Assembly: GCA_033557685.1 (NCBI GenBank)
Contig: JAWQRN010000659.1
Coordinates: 1 to 27,411, forward strand
DNA: 27,411 nt
Origin: Sperchopsis tessellata
Lineage: Eukaryota > Arthropoda > Insecta > Coleoptera > Hydrophilidae
Direction: 5' to 3'
Under the pieces are notes generated by a model, which saw only the letters and a program-made list of their open reading frames with translations, ran no database searches and was not told the DNA's origin. The position numbers and the translations under genes were made by a program. This document shows positions 20,884 through 27,411 of the stretch, in pieces. Within the stretch, counting starts at the first letter, position 1. Every line of letters begins with the position of its first letter.

Positions 20884-21132
20884 GTGGGATATTGCGATTC
20901 GAATCTTGATACAGACTCGGTTGCTGAAGATGATTTAGTTGTAAGCACACAAAATGTAGCTGTCAGAAAAAATGAAAAGAGTGCAAGAATATATTCCCTA
21001 CTGTCTTGGGATAGTCAAGACAAAGAAGAAGAAAATTCCCGCAGTGATTCTGACTATCATCCACCTAACATCGGACCCAGAAATATTATTATCAGTTCTT
21101 CTGAAGAATACTTAATTTTGGCTGAAGACTAG
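20884..21132 (+). pseudogene. piggyBac transposase N-terminal segment (probable)
   Basis: An 82-codon frame, strongly acidic and Ser-rich: DTDSVAEDDL near the start, KEEENSRSDSDYHPP in the middle, SSSEEYLILAED at the end. piggyBac-like transposases commonly begin with such an acidic stretch, and its place 400 bp before the catalytic core fits. There is no ATG start. It is preceded by a T-rich tract ending in TTTAAG, which could be a splice acceptor. Assignment rests mostly on position. Confidence 0.45.
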
Positions 21133-21248
21133 AATGAAGTACGTTCGCCTAATGTTATCCATTGTTGAACGAAAACAGAGTAGGCCAATAGTAAGCAACG
21201 TGTTTACGCTCACTATTATTCTGAATAATCGAAGGTGAATGTTTGTGA

Positions 21249-21256
<8 letters not shown>

Positions 21257-21316
<60 letters not shown>
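21257..21316. repeat. TA dinucleotide microsatellite
   Basis: About 60 bp of almost pure TA/AT with one TC interruption at 21281-21283, inside the piggyBac remnant. Confidence 0.9.
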
Positions 21317-21321
<5 letters not shown>

Positions 21322-21532
21322 TACTTGATTAGGCATAGCCATAGATAAGCTACATAGCTTTATTGGCATACCTTTTATAATGGAATTCCACGCCTTGACC
21401 ACTTTACATTCCTACTGTTCTGCCAATCAAAATGTTCACGTAGAAAGGGTGAGCTGTGACATTTCATGTAATTAATAATTCGAAAATGGCATAACCAAGA
21501 ACACCTGTTATTCAAAGTAAGACATTTAGCCT

Positions 21533-22236
21533 CATATTTTTCAAAATATATTTATACAATATAGAATTTTGTCTGTGGATGAAAGCATGGTGGCTTTTAA
21601 GAGGCGCTCCAGTGTAAACCAATATATGCCCATGAAACCAATAAAAGCAAGGATTCAAAATATGGTTACTAGCATGTTCTAAAACTGGCTCTTGATTTAC
21701 TTCAGTAATCAAGGAAAATGAACTACGCAAAATGTTGGCGATATGTTGGGCGAAAGGGTTGTTTTAGACCTTTGTCTGTCATTTTACAATATGGGCTATT
21801 GCTTTTATTTTGACAATTCTTACACTACAATTCCTGTGAAGAAAAAATTATTGGATGTGTGATTATTTGGTTGTAGGAGAATTAGGTAAAATAGAAAGCA
21901 GTTTTCCAGCAAATATTTGAATATTGATAAATAATTAACAATTAACGATTTAGAATCTGTGGCTTCAGGAGTTATTTCTGTGTATAATATAGAGGAACCA
22001 AATATTGTATTGGCGAGTAAGATGATTAGCAAAACAAACAAAACTATTTTTTTTTGCGTACAAATAAAGTAGAGAATCGGGAAACAGTTCCTTGCCCCAT
22101 TACCATCGCTAAATATAATAAATATATAGACGATGTAGATCATTTTGACATATTGCTTGGGCATTATACCACTGTGTGGAAGTCCCGAATATATTTTACT
22201 ATTTGCTGGATGCAGTTGTTGTCAATACCTATTTGA
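21533..22236 (+). pseudogene. piggyBac transposase catalytic core (DDE_Tnp_1_7), decayed
   Basis: First block: YRILSVDESMVAFKRRSS and then QYMPMKPIKARIQ, the piggyBac core with the first catalytic Asp (VDE). Then GERVVLDL, FYFDNSYTTIPVKKKLL (second Asp, FDN), NRKQFSSK and SVASGVISVYNIEEPNIVLA. After a frameshift the frame at 22054-22236 reads ENRETVPCPITIAKYNKYID, DVDHFDILLGHYTTVWKSR; the usual GGVD is DDVD, so the third Asp is present. In-frame stops occur after SMF, GK, LLDV and elsewhere. The enzyme would have cut and pasted its element at TTAA; this copy cannot. Confidence 0.85.
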
Positions 22237-22369
22237 TAATTAATTAGGACTAATCTTGTAGATAAATCAAACGAAAATTATTTGCTAGTACGGAAAACCG
22301 GTAAAAGGAACCTACCGTTGATACAAATTATGCAGCACATAGAAGCTACAAAAAAGAAGCAATTTAATT

Positions 22370-22430
22370 TGTAAAGAGTGCCAAGTGGCACTTTGTAAAG
22401 ATTTATTTAAACCTTATTATAGGTTATAAG
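22370..22430 (+). pseudogene. piggyBac transposase Cys-rich C-terminus
   Basis: One frame gives LICKECQVALCKDLFKPYY, a short peptide ending in a stop. This is the CxxC...LC..CF..Y pattern of the C-terminal zinc-binding domain of piggyBac-like transposases, with one cysteine replaced. It lies about 130 bp after the catalytic core block, as expected. Confidence 0.65.
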
Positions 22431-22505
22431 TTTATAAATAAATATATTTTTAAGAATATCTTTTTATAATTAATTTCTATGATAAATATGTGGGAATGCT
22501 CTCTG

Positions 22506-22735
22506 GTAGCTATGTTCCCCCACACGTTATGTGGTAAATTTGATTTAATAAATTTTATTTCCTAGCTTATATAAGATAATTAGTAGCCTACTGTATGAAA
22601 TTTTATGTGTTAAAAAGAACATGTACACCACACCTAATGGTGGTAAATTATTAATTTCCTGGGGTCAGTTTCCCGGCTTAAAAATATGATTGACATATAG
22701 TAATTTACTCCACGTTGTGGGAAGTAATCGAGGGC
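22506..22735. repeat. Three related hairpins with CCAC...GTGG arms
   Basis: Hairpin 1 at 22520-22534 (CCACA, loop CGTTA, TGTGG). Hairpin 2 at 22628-22643 (CACC, loop TAAT, GGTG, with flanking ACCA/TGGT). Hairpin 3 at 22706-22726 (TTACTCCAC, loop GTT, GTGGGAAGTAA). Hairpins 1 and 2 are both followed by TGGTAAATT. The spacing is about 108 and 78 bp. They may be subterminal repeats of the piggyBac remnant just upstream; that link is inference. Confidence 0.5.
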
Positions 22736-22929
22736 ATGCTGTGCGTATTACTATAATAGGCGTTTTCCTATTTTTAAAATGGTTGATGAATGAAGTAATA
22801 AAATGTAATAGAGGCGTATACCACATATTGGGAAACAATTATTTATAGACTTAGTGTTCAACATTCTTTTTGCATTTATAGATAATCATGAAGTAACAAA
22901 AAAACTAAAGTGTTCCTTATTTAATAAAG

Positions 22930-23230
22930 CGTTATAATTATTACGAAAAAATAATCGAAAACCCTTAGTTTCAAACACAAAGACATCTTTGACTAAAATA
23001 TGTTGCTTAGACGTCTAGTTGTACTCCATGCAAGCTCCATTTCTAAAGAAATATGTCCATCCAACGTTATGAGGTGGTCTAAATACATGCATTTAAACAA
23101 CTTCGGCGATAACACCTCTTGAATATAAAAAAAAATCATTTCTTGACATAATTTAAATTTTGATGTGGCTTTTGTATAGCTGTTTTTAATTAGGTGTATG
23201 TAGTATTTATTGTTTATAAGCAAAAACGCT
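22930..23230 (-). pseudogene. LINE RT C-terminal fragment (RTE-like), weak
   Basis: The 90-codon frame at 22993-23265 includes LFKCMYLDHLITLDGHISLE followed by MELAWSTTRRLSNIF. This resembles the F.YLG.LIT.DG....EI..R...A...F segment found after the catalytic domain of RTE and related LINEs. Past the stop, SKMSLCLKLRVFDYF fits the next block (LSLKTKLRVF..Y) loosely. The N-terminal third of the frame is AT-driven and not convincing. Confidence 0.4.
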
Positions 23231-23519
23231 GTTAAAAAAGAAAGTATAAAATATACATAGTACAAAATTTCTCAAAATTAAAAAACAAACTCTTGTTTAT
23301 CACTAATATTATCTCTTAACATAAAGATTCTAGGCCAATATTTGTTCAAACTCGCAATATAACCTACACATTGAGTTTTCTAATGGCTCACTCAATACAT
23401 AAACTCCAAAATCCACACATTACTCATACACTCACAATACACAATGAGTCATACGATAACTTAAAATACTTGACTGATGCAGAATATCAACACACAAACA
23501 ACAAATAAAGAATGGCAAC

Positions 23520-24334
23520 ACAATGCAAAGAATCACAAGACAGTCACCACAACAGTGAGGTGCCAACCATAGACCTCAATCAATAAATGGTATTCAAGCT
23601 CGACCCAAACAAGTCTCAAATTCCGTCGATGAATAAAAACTAACTGATAATAATAAACATTTTTTACTCTTTTTATACTCTGTATCAAGTTCCAAAACAT
23701 TTCTTTGTAAATTATTAAATAATTTAACACCCCTATAAAATGTACTATTTATATATTTTGTGTAGTGTGATGTATTGGGTCTCATATATCGTTTATTTCT
23801 TGTATTATGCTCTTGTATATGAAAATTTAATTCAAAGTTATTCTGATTTTTATAGACATACATTAACATTGAATAGACATAGTAGGACGGAACCGTTAAA
23901 ATATTATTGTCCTGAAAAGCATACCTACAGGTTTCGTTATGACTCAGATGGTACATCAAACGGAAAACGAACCCCTTTTCTGGCTTTTAAACAAAATATC
24001 AGAATTTGTTCTACCGCCCAGAACTGAGTACCATACCTAACAATATCCTTTATAATTATAATATTCTATTTCAAGTGGCAACATGCTCATTAAAGTCAAG
24101 ATTTACATCCGGAAAAAGACCTAAGAAACTGCTACTGAACACCTGACCGATAATCTGGCCACGAATATTCATCCTCAAATCTAAATGGATTTGTTGGTGA
24201 TAATTATTATACACCATAAAATTGGTCTTTGCAAGGTTAAATTTTAGCCTATTATAATTAAACCAACTATCCAAAGAGCCAATAACAAGGCGGGCTTTAG
24301 AAGACAATTCTTCAACAGAATTCGCAGATGGAAT
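23520..24334 (-). pseudogene. Jockey/CR1-type LINE ORF2, C-terminal part, frameshifted
   Basis: From about 24322 leftwards: NSVEELSSKARLVIGSLDSW, FNYNRLKFNLAKTNFMVY (the post-YADD region: L..W...N.L.LN..KT.FM.F), then SFLGLFPDVNLDFNEHVA (FLG...D..L.W..H). After stops and shifts come TNSDILFKSQKR and, in the frame at 23959-23594, YVYKNQNNFELNFHIQEHNT, RNKRYMRPNTSHYTKY, NSTFYRGVKLFNNL and the FYSSTEFE end (HNTR....... G...YN.LP...). The catalytic core (YADD) is missing because the left part was replaced by another LINE at 24320-24335. Confidence 0.75.
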
Positions 24335-25835
24335 GCCATTTTGAACTAAAGCTTTAATAACTGGAGATGTCTTGATTGACTCAAATGCTTTCTCGTAGTT
24401 TACGAAAGCACAACATAGTGGCAAGTTTTATTAATTTCAATTAGATATAAATTCACGCACCGTGTAAATATGGTCAATAGTGCTATATAACTTCCGAAAA
24501 CCTGCCAGTTCTTTGGGCTGGTACGAATCGAATTAGTTTGTAAGGCGATTCGAAATTATTGTGTTAAGGACCTTATAAGCCATGGATAAATTTAATTTTT
24601 TGTGGATTAAAAGAATTTTTAGATTGCTCCAAGATGCTGGTACCTGTTTCTGTGCATGACGTATAATTATTTTTCAGGACTGTATATAACTTTTCTTCAA
24701 CACGATTTCGAATGTCAGTGGTCTTCTCCGGGTGCTATTCCACACTTCATTGATTCTAGAGCATGCTCAATTTTTGAGGGTAATATTGTTGGAGCATCTT
24801 CCATGGCTACCTTCCTCTCAATATAGTTCTTGGCAAAATTTTCTAACCACTTCAAGGATTTCCTTTATATCATCTGCTCTCTCGTCGTTTACAGATATGA
24901 GGGCTGTTATTTGCTTTTTTTAAATTAGTCTCTATTTCACCTGTTTGTAGCTCTTATTTTGCTCTATCGTCTGGAGGGTGGCGTCATAGTTATATAATCT
25001 TTTTATTAGGTTTTATTGGTCTTTGAAAGTTCCACATACTTTATATTCTGCCTTCGTGTCTTACCAGTTTTTAGTTCTCTATGCCGTCTTTGTAGGGTTC
25101 TGGTTTATTCGAAAATTTTCTACTCCTTTTTACCATTGACTCTGGTTGTATCTGTTATTATATGAAACACATTACCGGCATCATTATGTTCTTCCAGACC
25201 AGCAAATATGTTTTAAGCTCTAGTTGATATATTTCTTGATTATATTTTAGATGTTCCAAGTTAATTTTTCTGCCACAGCTTTTGGTTAATTTTAATCTTT
25301 CGTGTTTGACATTTAAAGATATTATACATCTAATAACACTGTCATCCCTTCCAGTATTAAAACTATGCAGTGCTATATTATGACTCTTCTATTAGTGAGT
25401 ATATAGTCAATCTCGTTCTTGGTATTGTTGTTGACTCCTACTTTTGCAATAAAATATACAAAGGTGACCTTAAAATGTGCATTTGAGCACTCATGAAGAT
25501 CTGTCACCTCTTCATAGAACGCTTCGGCTATTTCGTCTGAGTGGCTACTTGTACTACATAAATATGCAGAATTTGAAGTTTATATCGCCTAGAAATCTTT
25601 ATCTCTAATATTGCTAATGTGCTCTCAAACTTGATTATTCCATTATTAGTGCCACGGTGGTAAAACATATGTCCACTTTTCAGTTGAATAAGCTCTTCTC
25701 TTGTACTTTGTTCAGACCTATAACATCCCATTGAATCTTGTTTAATTCATTTTCTAGCTCCATTAGTTTTGCTCCGCTGAAAAATGTGCGGCAGTTATAG
25801 GTGCACGTATTTAATATTGCTTGGTAACTGTTTAT
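24335..25835 (-). pseudogene. RTE/BovB-like LINE, endonuclease to RT motif A, heavily decayed
   Basis: Minus strand from about 25800: TYNCRTFFSGAKLMELENEL, NKIQWDVIGLNKVQ (endonuclease start, GL.E.R region), SGHMFYHRGTNNGI, a shifted piece SSHSDEIAEAFYEEV, NEIDYILTNRR (endonuclease end), a linker with RKSLKWLENF, then RT: VPASWSNLKILLIHKK, MAYKVLNTIISNRLTN, FDSYQPKELAGFRKLYSTID, HIYTVREFISN, and after three stops NLPLCCAFVNYEKAFESIKT, which is motif A (usual AFVDYEKAFDSI; the first Asp is Asn and FD is FE). The NYRPISLL block is deleted. It stops at QNGI, where the next LINE begins in frame. Confidence 0.75.
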
Positions 25836-25955
25836 ACTCCGAGGATTATTAGCAACCTCTGCCTTCTTACACTGTCCCCAATAGCTGCTGTTACTGGGGT
25901 TATCAAAACTACGGAGAACGAGGGTTGTGTTTTATTATGTTTGTCATTTTTGTGG

Positions 25956-25996
<41 letters not shown>

Positions 25997-25998
25997 TG
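25956..25998. repeat. TA dinucleotide microsatellite
   Basis: TATA/ATAT run with a few interruptions, followed by CATATATGAATATATATG. Confidence 0.85.
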
Positions 25999-26007
25999 AA
26001 TATATAT

Positions 26008-26035
26008 GTAGCTATATGTTGCCACACGTTATTTG
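26008..26035. repeat. Second copy of the hairpin-1 motif
   Basis: GTAGCTATATGTTGCCACACG and the following TTATTTG align with 22506-22534 (GTAGCTATGTT..CCACACGTTATGTGG); the right arm of the hairpin is lost here. Confidence 0.45.
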
Positions 26036-26164
26036 TTTTTCGCCGAAATTTGGATCAGCTAGAATTGTACATATGAATAAATAGGTTTAAAAGGATGTAT
26101 CTGTTATATTTATTTGTAGCCTACCGCAAATTGTTCCATTTAAAAATTACATAAACTTTAAAAT

Positions 26165-26640
26165 GCCTTCTTTATCATCATCATCATTATCTACAAATAC
26201 AGTGTTATAACATCATTTTTATACAGTAAGTGTTTCAACCTATTTACCATCATATTTATTCTAAGAACAACAAATGCCTCACCCAAATATTGTGAAACTG
26301 TTATCCACTACTCTCAATGTTAATTTCTTATGCATTTTTCACACAGTAATTGTTTTCTTATACTTACAACCGTTCCTATTCTTACAACATACTTAATTTT
26401 CATTACATAATCAATCTCTAGGCTACAATCCCCTATGTTGCACTCCCAAGCAGATGGCAACACTTATTAACCAGCCTCACACACCACACTCTACGAAGCA
26501 TGAAGCCATGACCAAGTTGACGTACTCACCTATACACCTGACGCTAACCTAACAACAGAAAAGTTCCCAGATTTTACAGCAATATCATCAGGTGGTGAAA
26601 GTGGGTTTATTAACAACATAATTACATTCTACTAGTGCAA
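26165..26640 (+). repeat. Repeat unit A (complete copy)
   Basis: About 480 bp: an ATC-rich start (CTTCTTTATCATCATC), a noncoding part with ATACAGTAAGTGTTTC, AACAACAAATGCC.CAC, CTCTCA.TGTTAATTT and ACATACTTAATT, then a short coding-like part from 26454. Units B (26647) and C (27411 leftwards) share these blocks in the same order. Similarity is plain by eye, with many substitutions and small gaps, so the duplications are old. Confidence 0.7.
26454..26635 (+). pseudogene. Unrecognised short ORF in repeat unit A, frameshifted
   Basis: From ATG at 26454 it reads MATLINQPHTPHSTKHEAM and so on to a stop at 26550-26552. In a shifted frame from 26540 it goes on DANLTTEKFPDFTAISSGGE, SGFINN and ends Y-stop at 26635. 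Unit C has the counterpart in one open frame (TLTNHPHTRHRTH near the start, DASLTTEESPYFTPVSSD in the middle, GGFSS near the end, then Y-stop). The two frames here therefore look like one coding segment broken by an indel between 26500 and 26540. In both units CAG lies directly before the first codon, so the segment could be an exon with an acceptor. I do not recognise the protein. Confidence 0.45.
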
Positions 26641-26646
26641 TTTTCA

Positions 26647-26934
26647 AAAAGCCTTCGTCATAATCATCATCATCTATAAGTGTATTGTCCGTGTGTGTGT
26701 GATAATATCATTTTACTACAGAAAGTTTTTCCATCTAGTTAGCGCTTTGATTTTTCTTGCAGCAACAACAAATGCCACACTAATAAATTGTGTTATCAAC
26801 TTCTCTCAGTGTTAATTTTCAATTGCTTTGTTTACATTGTAAGTTTTTTCATCTATTTACTGCCATCTTCTTACATACAAATATACTTAATTCCTACATA
26901 ATTTACCCGGCTGACCTTCCCTACGATAAACTTC
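26647..26934 (+). repeat. Repeat unit B (lacks the coding part)
   Basis: Direct copy of the noncoding half of unit A, about 480 bp downstream: AAAGCCTTCGTCATAATCAT, TACAGAAAGTTTTTCCATCT, AACAACAAATGCCACAC, CTCTCAGTGTTAATTTTC and ATACTTAATTCCTACATAAT. It has a short TG run at 26692-26701. It stops at about 26934, where the inverted unit C begins with its coding part. Confidence 0.65.
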
Positions 26935-27156
26935 TCAATATAGTAGTGTATCTGTCTTGCTACTAAACCCACCTACACTACCTACGGGTTGTAGTGTGAA
27001 CGGTATATTATCTGATGAAACTGGTGTAAAATATGGGGACTCTTCGGTTGTGAGGCTAGCGTCAGATTTGTCGATGAATGTGTCAGCTTGCTCATGCATC
27101 ATGACACGCGCATGCGTACGGTGTCGAGTGTGAGGGTGGTTGGTAAGTGTTGCCAA
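26935..27156 (-). CDS. Unrecognised short ORF in repeat unit C
   Basis: 73 open codons: polar, His/Thr-rich at first (TLTNHPHTRHRTHARVM), then acidic and Ser/Thr-rich (SDASLTTEESPYFTPVSSD), then Gly-rich (PVGSVGGFSS), ending TLLY-stop. The first codon is TTG where unit A has ATG, so it either starts elsewhere, is an internal exon (CAG precedes it), or has lost its start. The frame is intact where unit A is broken, and the matching residues between the two (D-A-x-L-T-T-E-x-x-P-x-F-T, then S-S, G-G/S, G-F, Y-stop) suggest past selection on the protein. No signal peptide, membrane segment or known motif. It could be an exon of a transposon or of a host gene; I cannot say. Confidence 0.4.
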   Translation of the reverse strand: MATLTNHPHTRHRTHARVMMHEQADTFIDKSDASLTTEESPYFTPVSSDNIPFTLQPVGSVGGFSSKTDTLLY

Positions 27157-27411
27157 CTGCTTAATTCGGTGTGAGGAAGCTCAGCCTGGTGAATTGCGTA
27201 ATGGAATTAAGTATGTTGAAAAAATAACATAGTTGTAATTAGATGAAAATATTGCTATGTAAAGAATGGAATAGGTAAATAACATTGAGAGTAGCTGATA
27301 AGTGTAGAACAATGCTTGGATGTAGAATTTTTTATTATAAAAACGGTCATTAGATGGAAAAACTTACTGTATAAGAAAGCAGTGATTGAATTATTGATTG
27401 AAATTAGGTAC
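26935..27411 (-). repeat. Repeat unit C (inverted copy)
   Basis: Reading leftwards from the window edge on the minus strand: TTTCTTATACAGTAAGTTTT, CTACTCTCAATGTTATTT, CAACATACTTAATTCCATTA, AGGCTGAGCTTCC, then AAGCAG and the coding part at 27156-26935. Same order as unit A, so B and C are joined tail to tail as an inverted pair. The unit runs off the window at 27411. Confidence 0.65.

Larger units (their letters stand above)
20884..22430 (+). mobile_element. piggyBac-like transposon remnant
   Basis: Pieces of a piggyBac-type transposase in order on the plus strand: an acidic N-terminal segment, the DDE core in two blocks, and a Cys-rich C-terminus. The part between 21133 and 21530 has lost its coding content and holds a long TA microsatellite. 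Terminal repeats and TTAA target sites were not identified; the hairpins at 22520-22735 may belong to its right end. Confidence 0.7.

Noticed and set aside
21820..22164. 114-codon minus frame
   Set aside because: Antisense to the piggyBac core; hydrophobic by composition only.
23740..24027. 95-codon plus frame
   Set aside because: Antisense to the LINE C-terminus at 23594-23959, whose HNTR and FYSSTEFE motifs are recognisable.

Overview
This is AT-rich nuclear DNA from an animal, most likely an insect. It has GT/AG splice sites, no bacterial-style gene packing, and a dense load of decayed insect-type transposable elements: Penelope-like, LINE, Ty3/gypsy-type LTR, piggyBac and Tc1/mariner. 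I cannot fix the order; beetle or hemipteran is a guess from the style of the elements. There is no intact transposon, no tRNA or rRNA gene that I can see, and no CRISPR or prokaryotic feature.

The one host gene I can support lies on the minus strand. An exon at 15811-15897 carries a start codon and a signal-peptide-like leader. It ends at a consensus donor in phase 2. An exon at 1450-1538 starts after a consensus acceptor in the matching phase and encodes the N-terminal extracellular start of a Cys-loop ligand-gated (probably chloride) channel, with the motif RYDKRLLPPV. Later exons, with the Cys-loop and the membrane helices, would lie left of base 1; the 5' UTR exon(s) would lie right of 15900. 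The intron between the two exons is about 14.3 kb and is filled with transposon debris.

Layout: 72-160, Penelope-type terminus; 1450-1538, channel exon; 2411-3350 minus, Penelope-like element copy 1; 5573-5776 plus, LINE RT scrap; 6520-6587 minus, possible alternative first exon; 8220-9365 minus, Jockey/CR1-type LINE; 11065-11955 plus, LINE endonuclease and linker; 11965-13010 minus, Penelope-like copy 2; 13372-14215 plus, gypsy LTR joined to an integrase remnant; 14238-14655 plus, Penelope-type tail; 15811-15897 minus, channel start exon; 16257-16322, tiny MITE; 17380-18190 plus, a second Penelope family with a hammerhead-like core; 19224-20075 minus, Tc1/mariner transposase; 20110-20750 minus, another Penelope-type tail; 20884-22430 plus, piggyBac transposase remnant; 22500-22735, three related hairpins; 22930-25835 minus, pieces of three LINEs, one pair fused in frame; 26165-27411, a roughly 480-bp unit in three copies (two direct, one inverted) carrying a short reading frame I do not recognise.

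The most interesting points are the transposon-stuffed intron of a channel gene with a two-codon upstream ORF and a phase-compatible alternative first exon, the hammerhead-like motifs that recur at six Penelope termini, and the repeated unit at the right end whose short ORF seems conserved at protein level between copies.
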